The position numbers and the translations under genes were made by a program. The notes beneath the pieces were generated by a model that was given only the letters and a program-made list of their open reading frames with translations, ran no database searches and had not been told where the DNA came from. From Eubacterium sp. (GTDB taxonomy: Bacteria; Bacillota_A; Clostridia; Lachnospirales; Lachnospiraceae): a stretch of 11,016 bases of DNA. Shown piece by piece: positions 1-7,601 of the stretch. Each line of letters begins with the position of its first letter. The first letter of the stretch is position 1. Location: positions 1 through 11,016 of the forward strand of contig JAMPGN010000150.1 of NCBI GenBank assembly GCA_023663915.1, written 5' to 3'.

Positions 1-73
1 TTTTAAAGATCCCATAATGGGGTTGGTTGAAATAACAGTTTATAAGTTTATCCTGTTTGCAAGGCAATAAAGA

Positions 74-102
74 TTGAAATTTTTCCCGAAAAATGGTATT
101 CT
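74..102 (+). promoter_or_regulatory. Probable sigma-A promoter of the polysaccharide operon
   Basis: A -35 box TTGAAA (74-79, five of six consensus bases) is followed after exactly 17 bases by a -10 box TATTCT (97-102). A TG dinucleotide at 94-95 gives the extended -10 form. Transcription would begin near 108-110 and leave a leader of about 45 bases before the first gene, too short and too AT-rich to hold a riboswitch or stable hairpin. The rest of 1-153 is AT-rich with no recognised element. One forward frame is open from base 2 to a stop at 68-70 and could be the tail of an upstream gene, but 22 residues are too few to judge. The promoter is called from motif match only. Confidence 0.55.
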
Positions 103-153
103 AAATTGATATATTGTTTTTGTTAATAAGTAGAATTTACCTGAGGGATCAGA

Positions 154-1566
154 ATGAACCGTAAAATGACAGTAATAGAGGGATACTGGCTGCTCTTTAT
201 GGACTTAACCAGTATTGCCGTCTCATATATCATTGCTATTTTAATACGTTATCATAAATTCAGACGGGTGGACGAGCCGGAACTTCATTTCGTGGTATGC
301 ATCTGTTTTCTGTTGTTCTGTACGATCTACAGTTTCCTGTTTGATTGGAACAGGGAATTTCTGAAACGGGGAATCTTCGTTGAGTTCGTAGCGGTCATCA
401 AATTTAATGCTTTCATGCTTCTGTCGGTCATGGCATTATTGTTCATGTTACAGCGAAGCGCCGACGTTTCGCGGCTCGTAATGGGTTATTTTGCGGTGCT
501 GGATGTTCTGGTGGTATGGGGCGTAAGACTGGGGATGAAGAAGGCGCTGCGCGCTTATTTCACCTCCAAATCTAACATTGTGAAGATCATGATTATCACG
601 AAAGATTCCGTGCTTGGCAAGACAGTTTCCAGCCTGAAGGCAGCCATGGATATCAACTATGAGATCGTGGCGCTCGCCTGTGTGGATGCAGACCGCAAAG
701 GCGTGGTGATAGACGGGATCAAGGTCAATGCCGATGGGAAGGATGTGCTGGATCTGGCAAGGCAGATGCCGCTGGATGAGGTGTTCATCAATCTGCCGGA
801 AGAGGATAAAGGCTATGTGAAGCATATGATCTATGATCTGGAATCCATGGGGATTGCATGTCATTACAATATCGATATCATTGAACGCCCCCGGAAAGAA
901 GTCCGAGTGGGCAGTTTTGCAGGTTATACGGTAGTCACTTATTCGATCAATCATTTTGATTACAGAAGAATGACGATCAAGCGTCTGATCGACATCGTTG
1001 GCGGACTGGTGGGATGCATGATTACGGTGGTGCTGACGCCTTTTGTGGCGCTGGCGATACGGATCGATTCGCCGGGGCCGGTTTTTTTCGCACAGACAAG
1101 GATTGGTAAGAATGGGCGAAGGTTCAAGATTTATAAATTCCGCTCCATGTACATTGACGCGGAAGAGCGCAAGAAAGAACTGGAAGCACAGAATGAGATG
1201 CATGGATTGATGTTTAAGATGGAAGATGATCCCAGGATCACCAAAGTGGGTAAATTTATCCGCAAGACGAGCATCGATGAACTCCCACAGTTTTTCAATA
1301 TCGTGAGGGGGGATATGAGCCTTGTCGGGACAAGACCGCCGACGGAGAGCGAGTTTGAGCAGTATAACTCCCATTACAGGCGGCGGATCAGCATGACGCC
1401 GGGGCTTACCGGTCTATGGCAGATCAGCGGTCGCAGTGACATCGTGGATTTCGATGAGGTGGTGAAACTGGACTTGGAATATATCGATAACTGGACGCTG
1501 GGGCTGGATATCAAGATACTGTTCCAGACGATATGGGTGGTATTGACTGGGAAAGGTTCTAAATAG
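154..1566 (+). CDS. Polyprenyl-phosphate sugar-1-phosphate transferase (priming glycosyltransferase, WbaP-like)
   Basis: This 470-residue membrane enzyme should start the repeat unit by moving a sugar-1-phosphate from a UDP-sugar to undecaprenyl phosphate. About four membrane segments lie at residues 10-31, 44-63, 77-99 and 107-126. A soluble Rossmann-like middle region follows (about 140-250), and the bacterial sugar transferase domain runs from about 274 to the end. That domain shows the KRLID start, a hydrophobic (re-entrant) helix at about 279-303, SPGPVFFAQTRIG, KFRSM (328-332), SIDELPQ with the catalytic Asp375-Glu376 pair known from this family, RGDMSLVGTRPP, and PGLTGLWQISGRS. Length and layout fit the long polyprenyl glycosylphosphotransferases. 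The start has a GAGGG site six bases upstream (143-147) and is the first gene after the promoter. Which sugar it transfers (glucose, galactose or an N-acetylhexosamine) cannot be read from the sequence. Confidence 0.95.
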   Translation: MNRKMTVIEGYWLLFMDLTSIAVSYIIAILIRYHKFRRVDEPELHFVVCICFLLFCTIYSFLFDWNREFLKRGIFVEFVAVIKFNAFMLLSVMALLFMLQRSADVSRLVMGYFAVLDVLVVWGVRLGMKKALRAYFTSKSNIVKIMIITKDSVLGKTVSSLKAAMDINYEIVALACVDADRKGVVIDGIKVNADGKDVLDLARQMPLDEVFINLPEEDKGYVKHMIYDLESMGIACHYNIDIIERPRKEVRVGSFAGYTVVTYSINHFDYRRMTIKRLIDIVGGLVGCMITVVLTPFVALAIRIDSPGPVFFAQTRIGKNGRRFKIYKFRSMYIDAEERKKELEAQNEMHGLMFKMEDDPRITKVGKFIRKTSIDELPQFFNIVRGDMSLVGTRPPTESEFEQYNSHYRRRISMTPGLTGLWQISGRSDIVDFDEVVKLDLEYIDNWTLGLDIKILFQTIWVVLTGKGSK

Positions 1567-1580
1567 AAGGAGCGGCATAT

Positions 1581-2636
1581 ATGAAAATTTGCATGATAGT
1601 GCCTGATCCCAGGGTAAAGGGTGGAATCGCATCCGTTGTCAATGGATATCGGGGTTCTGTTTTAGAGCAGAAGCATAAAATAAACTATGTGGAGTCCTAC
1701 TGTGACGGGAGCAAGGGGCAGAAGTTCTTCAAGGCAATTAGCGGATATGTTTGTTTTATAAAACAGTTATTTTGTAATAAACCAGATATAGTGCATATTC
1801 ATTCTTCTTTCGGACCAAGTTTTTATCGAAAAATGCCTTTTATTTATTTGAGTAAATGGGCGGGTGTTCCTGTTGTCAATCACATTCATGGCGCTGAGTT
1901 TGACAGCTTTTACCAAAAAGCATCGGAAGGTAAGAGAAAGCTGGTTCGCAGAGTATACGGAGAATGCAGCCGTCTGATCGTATTGTCAAAGGAGTGGAAA
2001 GAATTGATTTCTGGTATCGTTCCTGCTGACAAAATTGATGTCATAGAAAATTATTGTATGATACCACAAGAGCCATATGATACAGGGCGGCATCAAAGTC
2101 AGATATTGTTTTTGGGAGAACTGGGAGAAAGAAAGGGCTGTTACGATATTCCTTACATTCTGGAGCAGGTTAGGGAGAGCTGTCCATCCGTTCACCTGGT
2201 GATGGCGGGAGACGGTCAGATGGAGCAGGTAAAAAAAGCCTTTGCAGAGAAAAATCTTTTACATTGTGTAGAATTTACCGGATGGGTGCGGGGGAAAAAG
2301 AAGAGAAAATTGTTTCAGGAAAGTGCTGTTTTCCTTTTTCCGACTTATTATGAAGGTATGCCTATGGCAGTGTTGGAAGCAATGGGGTATGGCATGGGTA
2401 TTGTGACAACAAAGGTCGGAGGGATTCCCAAATTGATCCATCATCAAGAGACAGGGTATCTTGAAAGACCGGGACAGCTTGTAGAAATGGCAAAAGATAT
2501 CGTTTGTCTGATACAAGATGAGGAGCATTGCCGGCAAATGGGGCGGCAGGCAAGAATGTGGGCAGAACAGAAGTATAGTTTCGGAAATCATTTGCAAAAG
2601 TTGGAACGGACTTACCGAAAGGTATTTATAAAATGA
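1581..2636 (+). CDS. Glycosyltransferase family 4 (GT-B fold)
   Basis: A 351-residue cytoplasmic retaining glycosyltransferase that would add one sugar to the lipid-linked repeat unit. The N-terminal half carries the Gly-rich loop VKGGIASVV (12-20), DIVHIHSS (69-76) and HIHGAEFD (101-108). The C-terminal nucleotide-sugar domain has [11 protein letters not shown] (176-186), VMAGDG (207-212), and the EX7E motif with Glu258 and Glu266 inside [16 protein letters not shown], followed by VGGIPKLI. These are standard GT4 signatures; donor and acceptor are unknown. An AGAAGGAG site at 1565-1572, eight bases before the ATG, fixes the start and overlaps the stop of the priming transferase gene. Its stop overlaps the next ATG (ATGA), so the two are probably translationally coupled. 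The DNA is markedly more AT-rich than most of the operon: 1741-1800 has 16 G or C in 60 bases. Confidence 0.93.
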   Translation: MKICMIVPDPRVKGGIASVVNGYRGSVLEQKHKINYVESYCDGSKGQKFFKAISGYVCFIKQLFCNKPDIVHIHSSFGPSFYRKMPFIYLSKWAGVPVVNHIHGAEFDSFYQKASEGKRKLVRRVYGECSRLIVLSKEWKELISGIVPADKIDVIENYCMIPQEPYDTGRHQSQILFLGELGERKGCYDIPYILEQVRESCPSVHLVMAGDGQMEQVKKAFAEKNLLHCVEFTGWVRGKKKRKLFQESAVFLFPTYYEGMPMAVLEAMGYGMGIVTTKVGGIPKLIHHQETGYLERPGQLVEMAKDIVCLIQDEEHCRQMGRQARMWAEQKYSFGNHLQKLERTYRKVFIK

Positions 2637-3172
2637 TAGATAAAGTTTTCAGAGCCGTAAAGAGTTTTTTTAAAATCATATATTGGAAGTGTCGTTATGG
2701 ATCAAGAATATGCTGTTCATGGATTCAGGGATTTGATCGTGTTAAAGTTGAACTGTCCAAAAATGGTCGGATGAATTTCGGGACCAGAATACAGAATCGT
2801 GGTGAACTGTATCTCATCTGTGAAGGGGAAGGCAGATTAGAGATAGGAAACCATGTTTTTTGCAATACTTCCGCGTGCATTACGAGTCTTGGATATATAA
2901 AAATTGGTGATTATTGTACTTTTGGAAATCATCTTGTCATTGTAGATCATGATCATAATTTTAAGAACGAAGATGGAGAATACTTGATTGGAGAAGTTCT
3001 TATCGGAAATCATGTATGGGTTGGAGCGAACTGCACAATCTTAAGGGGAACGCATATAGGGGATGGTTGTGTGATCGCGGCAGGTAGTGTTGTTAAGGGA
3101 GATGTACCCGCAGGAACGATTTATTATCAGAAGCGGGAGACTTATGAGAGATTTTTGACACAGGAGCATTGA
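2633..3172 (+). CDS. Hexapeptide-repeat (left-handed beta-helix) acyltransferase
   Basis: A 179-residue protein of the LacA/NodL/Maa-type acyltransferase superfamily, most likely an O-acetyltransferase that modifies a sugar of the repeat unit with acetyl-CoA. Hexapeptide turns are visible from about residue 67: [22 protein letters not shown], then [38 protein letters not shown]. The VDHDH segment (104-108) supplies the usual catalytic His (106 or 108) before a loop at 109-117. The N-terminal 30 residues are basic and partly hydrophobic and could touch the membrane. The ATG at 2633 overlaps the stop of the GT4 gene, giving coupled translation; only a weak AAAGG site precedes it. The gene is AT-rich in its first two thirds (18 of 60 GC at 2641-2700, 17 of 60 at 2881-2940). 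Acetyl is assumed from the family; another acyl group is possible. Confidence 0.9.
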   Translation: MIDKVFRAVKSFFKIIYWKCRYGSRICCSWIQGFDRVKVELSKNGRMNFGTRIQNRGELYLICEGEGRLEIGNHVFCNTSACITSLGYIKIGDYCTFGNHLVIVDHDHNFKNEDGEYLIGEVLIGNHVWVGANCTILRGTHIGDGCVIAAGSVVKGDVPAGTIYYQKRETYERFLTQEH

Positions 3173-3181
3173 GACAATATT

Positions 3182-4210
3182 ATGGAACACAAGGAACCGC
3201 TGGTCAGTGTCATCGTCCCGGTCTATAATGGACAAGATTATCTGGCGGACTGCATTGACAGCATTGAGAATCAGACATATGGCAATCTGGAAGTTATCAT
3301 CATAAATGACGGTTCCACGGATGGGACGGTCAAGGTGTGTGACAGTCTGCGGGCATCCTATGAAAACGTGCGTGTCCTGACGATGGATGACAGGGGAGTC
3401 TCCGCCGCGCGGAATGCCGGAATAGAGGAATCAACAGGGGAGCTGGTTACTTTTGTGGATGCGGACGACAGGCTGCGTCCGGAAATGCTGAGGATATTGT
3501 ATGATTGTATGACAGAGACGGAAAGCGATATTGCCGGCTGCCGGTTTTTTGCATGGAGCAGTGAGGCGGAATGGGAACGGACGGCGGGGTTAAACACGTC
3601 GGGGACGGATCGCGCCAGAACGGATGCGGCAGCAGAACAGGCGAAAGTCTATGATGCCCGGACGTATCTGCAGGAAGAACTCCTTCACGGTAACAGCCGG
3701 TGCTGGAGCAAACTGTATCGCAGGGCGGTCGTGGATCAGGTGCGTTTTGTGGAGGGACTCACGATCGGGGAGGATATGCTTTTTCTGGTGAAAATTCTGC
3801 CTTTTGCAAAGCGGATTGCTGAGACAGGGTATTCCGGGTATGGATATTACTGGAATCCGGCGGGAGCCATCAACCGGGAATTTACGCCGCGTTATATGGA
3901 TCAGATTACCTGCTGGAAACTTGCGAGACAGGAAATACTGCACATGAATCCGGACCTGGATTCACAGGTTACGGCGCTGGGAATTATGGGGATCATGCTT
4001 ACCGCAGGTAAACTTGCGATGCTGCCTGCAGACAAAAGGCGTGATAATGCACAGTATATCGGAATCTGCCATGAGGAGCTGAAAGAAGCGATGAAGATAC
4101 CGGGGACATACGGATGGCTGTCTGTGGGATACCGCCTTAAGAGCGCAATATTCCGGGTATCCCCGAATCTGTATCTGGGTTTATATCATCTGCATAAAGG
4201 CGGCTTGTAG
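3182..4210 (+). CDS. Glycosyltransferase family 2 (GT-A fold), first copy
   Basis: A 342-residue cytoplasmic inverting glycosyltransferase. The N-terminal GT2 domain shows LVSVIVPVYN (7-16), INDGSTDGT (41-49), the RGVSAARNAG loop (71-80) and the metal-binding DxD in FVDADD (Asp93-Asp95). A GEDMLF segment (195-200) supplies the probable catalytic-base region. Residues about 135-155 form an Ala/Thr/Asp/Arg-rich insert of low complexity. The C-terminal 140 residues are not conserved enough to suggest a donor. The gene lies 9 bases after the acyltransferase, with a poor ribosome site (GGAG 15 bases upstream), so it may depend on translation of its neighbour. GC content rises sharply here (32 of 60 at 3421-3480) compared with the two preceding genes. 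It is clearly related to the second GT2 in the operon, but they are diverged paralogues. Confidence 0.94.
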   Translation: MEHKEPLVSVIVPVYNGQDYLADCIDSIENQTYGNLEVIIINDGSTDGTVKVCDSLRASYENVRVLTMDDRGVSAARNAGIEESTGELVTFVDADDRLRPEMLRILYDCMTETESDIAGCRFFAWSSEAEWERTAGLNTSGTDRARTDAAAEQAKVYDARTYLQEELLHGNSRCWSKLYRRAVVDQVRFVEGLTIGEDMLFLVKILPFAKRIAETGYSGYGYYWNPAGAINREFTPRYMDQITCWKLARQEILHMNPDLDSQVTALGIMGIMLTAGKLAMLPADKRRDNAQYIGICHEELKEAMKIPGTYGWLSVGYRLKSAIFRVSPNLYLGLYHLHKGGL

Positions 4211-4283
4211 GCTTGCTTACGGATTTATAGGGAACTTATATATGCCGCCAGACTTGGAAATGGCAGATAAGGAGCGAGGCTAT

Positions 4284-5210
4284 ATGTTGATTGTAAGGGC
4301 GATGGGCGGGCTGGGAAACCAGCTGCAACAGTATGCGTTATACAGGAAATTGGAGCATATCGGCAGGGATGTCAGGCTGGATACATCGTGGTTTCACAAT
4401 GCGGCGTTTCAGGAGACCATGGTGGCGGAGAGAAAACTGGAACTTGATTATTTCCAATCGCTTGCCTACAGGACGGCATCGGAAAGTGAGATACGTTCCC
4501 TTCTCGGAAGAATGTGGGAGGAGCCGGAGAGCGCTGCCGGAAAGATCAAAAGGAAATTGTTCCCATCTGCAAGTCCTTCTTTTGAAGAGAGCGACCTGTA
4601 CCATGAACAGGTTTTCGCCATGGATGACAAATATCTGGTGGGTTACTGGGCATGTGAGAAGTACTATGCAGATATCCTGGATATTCTGCGGACGGAGCTT
4701 GTATTTCCACCCTGTGCGGATGATGGGCTGGAACAAAAGAACCGCGAGGCGGCACAACAGATGGAGGAGACCTGCTCCGTCAGTGTGCATATCAGACGGG
4801 GAGACTATCTGGATGAGAGGAATCGGGAACTTTTCGGGGGAATATGCACAGAGGCATATTACGGAAAAGCGATAAAATATATACGGGAAAGATTTCCGGA
4901 CGCGCAGTTTTTTATTTTTTCAGATGATGTACCTTATGCGAGAGAACATTACCGGGGAGAAGGATATCGAATCATTGACTGGAATCACGGGGCAGACAGT
5001 TTCTATGACATGATGCTGATGAGCCGGTGCAAGCACAATATCTGTGCCAACAGCACGTTCAGTTTCTGGGGAGCAAGGCTGAACCCCAACGGGGGAAAAG
5101 TCATGATACGCCCGTCTATTCATAAGAATACGCAGGTGTGTATACCGGAACAGATGAAAGAACTCTGGCGGGGCTGGCTGCTTATGACACCTAGAGGAGA
5201 GCTGTTGTGA
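4284..5210 (+). CDS. Alpha-1,2-fucosyltransferase-like protein (GT11)
   Basis: A 308-residue cytoplasmic enzyme of family GT11, which typically transfers L-fucose from GDP-fucose in alpha-1,2 linkage to a galactose-type acceptor. Numbered from the ATG at 4284, the family signatures are the N-terminal MGGLGNQLQQYAL (7-19), the donor-binding HIRRGDY (169-175), FIFSDD (210-215), and the C-terminal NSTFSFWGARL (256-266). All key motif residues are present and the length is normal for the family. I chose 4284 over the upstream in-frame ATG at 4242 because GGAG lies close before it and because the protein then begins directly with the first beta-strand (MLIVRAMGG). The 4242 start would add 14 residues with no family counterpart and lacks a good ribosome site. 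The linkage and substrate are inferred from the family. GDP-fucose synthesis genes are not in the window. Confidence 0.93.
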   Translation: MLIVRAMGGLGNQLQQYALYRKLEHIGRDVRLDTSWFHNAAFQETMVAERKLELDYFQSLAYRTASESEIRSLLGRMWEEPESAAGKIKRKLFPSASPSFEESDLYHEQVFAMDDKYLVGYWACEKYYADILDILRTELVFPPCADDGLEQKNREAAQQMEETCSVSVHIRRGDYLDERNRELFGGICTEAYYGKAIKYIRERFPDAQFFIFSDDVPYAREHYRGEGYRIIDWNHGADSFYDMMLMSRCKHNICANSTFSFWGARLNPNGGKVMIRPSIHKNTQVCIPEQMKELWRGWLLMTPRGELL

Positions 5211-5235
5211 TGATAGAAGGAGTATGGAGATAAAG

Positions 5236-6288
5236 ATGCAGAAACCAAAATATAAGATCAGCGTGATTGTTCCTGTATACAACAAAAAGGATTATCTGGC
5301 GCAGTGTATTGATAGTATCTTATCCCAGAGATACGGTAATCTGGAACTGCTTCTGATAGATGACGGTTCGACCGATGGAAGCGGGGAAGTTTGTGACAAA
5401 TATGAGGCGAAGGATCAACGCGTCAGAGTCTTCCATCAAGAGAACGGAGGTCCCACGGCGGCGGTCGTGACGGGACTGCATGAGGCTGTGGGGGAGTATT
5501 ATATGTTTGTTGACAGCGATGACTATGTCAGCAAAGATATGCTGGAGAAGATGGCGCAGTGTCTTATCGGGTGTAAGGGTGAGATCGTCTGCTGCAATCA
5601 TGTGCTGGAGAAGCAGAAGGAGACGGTTCCGGTCATCCAGCCATTGCCACCGGGAGTATACGAGAAGGAGAAACTCGATGAAGAGATCAAGAAGAAACTT
5701 CTCGGCAGGGAGAACCGGATCATCCCCATGTCGCGCTGTATGAAACTCTGTGAGAAGTCGGTTTTTGAGGGAAATGAGAAATATTATGATACGACGCTCC
5801 GCATGGGAGATGATTTCAACCTGATCTATCCGGCGCTTCTGGCAAGCCGGAGAATCGTGATCATGGAGGAAGCGTTGTTCTATCATTACCGTTATGTGGA
5901 GGATTCCATCGTACATGCCTACGATCCGAACAATGCGGACAGTGTCGCCGGATGGTATCAGGCGCTTCTGCAGATTGTCCGGGACAAAGCTGTCCCCGAC
6001 GGCGAGGCGAAACTCGACAGGGAATACTGCTACATGATGATGTATGTCATGAAAAATGAACTGCGCAATCCGAGTAAGGATTATGTGCAGAAAATACAGG
6101 GCATTTTTACGGAAAAGGAAGTGTGCTCGAAAATAATGAATACGCCGCTGTCTGTCACGAGCAGGGCAAACGCGCTTCTGTATCTCGGTATGCAGTATCC
6201 GAACAAAACACTTTTGCGTATCTTAAGAATGATCGTGAAGCGATATGATTCTTCCGGCAGGCAAAAGAACAAAAAGCGCATACAGTGA
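5236..6288 (+). CDS. Glycosyltransferase family 2 (GT-A fold), second copy
   Basis: A 350-residue GT2 enzyme, another sugar-adding step of the repeat unit. It shows ISVIVPVYN (8-16), LIDDGSTDGS (40-49) and the DxD metal site in FVDSDDY (91-97). The usual SAARNAG loop after the nucleotide-binding part reads TAAVVTG (74-80), so the Arg-Asn pair seen in the first GT2 is replaced by Val-Val. A GDDFN segment (191-195) stands where many relatives have GED. The C-terminus is very basic. An ATG at 5224 is also in frame, but AGAAGGAG ends one base before it. The ATG at 5236 has GGAGA five bases upstream and AAGGAG thirteen upstream, so I prefer it; the difference is four residues. The gene follows the fucosyltransferase by 25 bases. 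Confidence 0.92.
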   Translation: MQKPKYKISVIVPVYNKKDYLAQCIDSILSQRYGNLELLLIDDGSTDGSGEVCDKYEAKDQRVRVFHQENGGPTAAVVTGLHEAVGEYYMFVDSDDYVSKDMLEKMAQCLIGCKGEIVCCNHVLEKQKETVPVIQPLPPGVYEKEKLDEEIKKKLLGRENRIIPMSRCMKLCEKSVFEGNEKYYDTTLRMGDDFNLIYPALLASRRIVIMEEALFYHYRYVEDSIVHAYDPNNADSVAGWYQALLQIVRDKAVPDGEAKLDREYCYMMMYVMKNELRNPSKDYVQKIQGIFTEKEVCSKIMNTPLSVTSRANALLYLGMQYPNKTLLRILRMIVKRYDSSGRQKNKKRIQ

Positions 6289-6333
6289 TAATAGAGGGAA
6301 TAGTATTGATTTGAGATTCCGCAGAACGCAATC

Positions 6334-6393
6334 ATGGAGAATAGAATGAAGAAGATCATAACAGATAACAATAAGGAGGGCAGGCTGCAATGA
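6334..6393 (+). other. Possible short leader ORF overlapping the pyruvyl transferase start
   Basis: In the roughly 100-base gap between the second GT2 and the pyruvyl transferase gene, an ORF of 19 codons runs from an ATG at 6334 to a TGA at 6391-6393 that overlaps the next ATG (ATGA). An internal ATG at 6346 has GGAG (6336-6339) six bases ahead and would give 15 residues, KKIITDN-like and rich in charged residues. It may be a translational coupling leader or simply chance. The AAGGAGGG site of the downstream gene (6373-6380) lies inside it. Confidence 0.2.
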
Positions 6394-7574
6394 AAGACCG
6401 GATAGTGATGTACCTGCACGGCGGCAGTGGGAATCACGGCTGTGAGGCGATCATAAACAGTACCTGCCACATGCTTGGGGATATTCCCAGACTTCTTGTG
6501 ACCAACAGCGAGAAGGAGGACAGGTTCTATTCGCTGGAACCGTTGTGCGATATTTTACAGGAGAGAAAGATCGCGGAACATTTTTGGATTCATGCATTTT
6601 ATTATGTATGGCGTGCGGTATTTCGCGATCCGGAGTCTTTTATGAGATACCGTTTTCGGGAGGTTCTCGGCAAAAACAAGGCTCCGCTGTATCTTTCCAC
6701 GGGCGGCGACATGTATTGCTACGAGTTGTCCAAGAAGGAGGCGATTGTTGCCAACAGCACGTTTTACCGTGCGGGCGCGAAAACCATTCTCTGGGGATGT
6801 TCCATAGAGCCGGAGCTTCTAGGAGATCCGGCGGTCGTAAAGGATATGAAACGATACGCGCTGATTACGCCGAGGGAATCCATTACGGAGGAGGCGCTGC
6901 GGGCGGCGGGAGTTACGGAGAATGTGAAGGCTTTTCCCGATCCTGCATTCGCGCTTGAGCCGGAGGAGATGGAACTGCCAAAACGGTTTGCGGTGGGAAA
7001 GACGATCGGCATCAATGTTAGTCCTATGATTGTGCGCCATGAGAAGGTTGCCGGGATCACGCTTGCCAATTACCGGAAACTGATCGATCATATCTTACAG
7101 ACCACGGAAGACAGTGTGGCTTTGATACCGCATGTGATGTGGAATTATAACGATGACAGGCTGACGCTCAAGGAACTTTACCGGGGTTATGAAGGCAGCG
7201 GGCGAGTCATGCTTTTCCCGGATATGTCCTGTCAGAAAATAAAATACATGATTTCCAAATGCCGCGCCTTCATCGGGGCGAGGACTCATGCCACGATCGC
7301 GGCTTATTCGAGCTGTGTTCCTACGCTGGTGGTAGGGTATTCCGTGAAAGCGAGGGGGATTGCGAGAGACTTGTTTGGCAGTGAAGAACATTATGTCCTG
7401 CCGGTTCAGGCATTGGAGAATCCTGAAGAACTGATACAGGCATATGACTGGATGATGGACAGGGAACAGGAGATCCGGGAAAGGCTTGAGTCCTTGATGC
7501 CGGAATATTGTGAGAGGGCGAGAGCGGCAGGAGCGGAAGTGCGTAAGATCTGGGAACAGGTAAAGGGACAGTAG
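6390..7574 (+). CDS. Polysaccharide pyruvyl transferase family protein (CsaB/WcaK-like)
   Basis: A 394-residue cytoplasmic protein of the pyruvyl transferase family (PF04230), members of which attach pyruvate ketals from phosphoenolpyruvate to sugars of surface polysaccharides. Visible landmarks are the N-terminal HGGSGNHGCEAI (10-21), YLSTGGDMY (101-109), ILWGCSIEP (133-141), ITPRESITEEALRAAGV (159-175), PDPAFAL (183-189), INVSP (208-212), LIPHV (245-249) and CRAFIGARTHATIAAYSSCVP (291-311), followed by LVVGYSVKARGIARDLFG. This order matches the two-lobed GT-B-like fold. The ribosome site AAGGAGGG at 6373-6380, nine bases upstream, decides the start. Pyruvylation is inferred from the family, some members of which have other or unknown roles. 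It sits between the glycosyltransferases and the flippase, as expected for a repeat-unit modifier. Confidence 0.88.
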   Translation: MKDRIVMYLHGGSGNHGCEAIINSTCHMLGDIPRLLVTNSEKEDRFYSLEPLCDILQERKIAEHFWIHAFYYVWRAVFRDPESFMRYRFREVLGKNKAPLYLSTGGDMYCYELSKKEAIVANSTFYRAGAKTILWGCSIEPELLGDPAVVKDMKRYALITPRESITEEALRAAGVTENVKAFPDPAFALEPEEMELPKRFAVGKTIGINVSPMIVRHEKVAGITLANYRKLIDHILQTTEDSVALIPHVMWNYNDDRLTLKELYRGYEGSGRVMLFPDMSCQKIKYMISKCRAFIGARTHATIAAYSSCVPTLVVGYSVKARGIARDLFGSEEHYVLPVQALENPEELIQAYDWMMDREQEIRERLESLMPEYCERARAAGAEVRKIWEQVKGQ

Positions 7575-7601
7575 TGTTCGGGAGTTTGGAAAGGCGATGC
7601 A

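Noticed and set aside
11..21. CCCAT-A-ATGGG inverted repeat at the left edge
   Set aside because: Stem of five with a one-base centre, cannot form a useful hairpin; not followed by a T-run.
448..1374. Long antisense open frame of 308 codons opposite the priming transferase
   Set aside because: It is rich in His, Arg, Ile and Cys with no recognisable domain, and the + strand frame has full family motifs. It is a shadow of codon usage.
4333..4875. 180-codon open frame in a second forward frame inside the fucosyltransferase
   Set aside because: The product is Trp/Arg-rich with no family resemblance and lies inside a gene with all GT11 motifs, so it is a shadow.
3182..6288. The two GT2 genes as a possible recent duplication or recombination repeat
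   Set aside because: Similarity is limited to general GT2 motifs in the first 100 residues, with only about 12 identical bases in a row seen. They are old paralogues.
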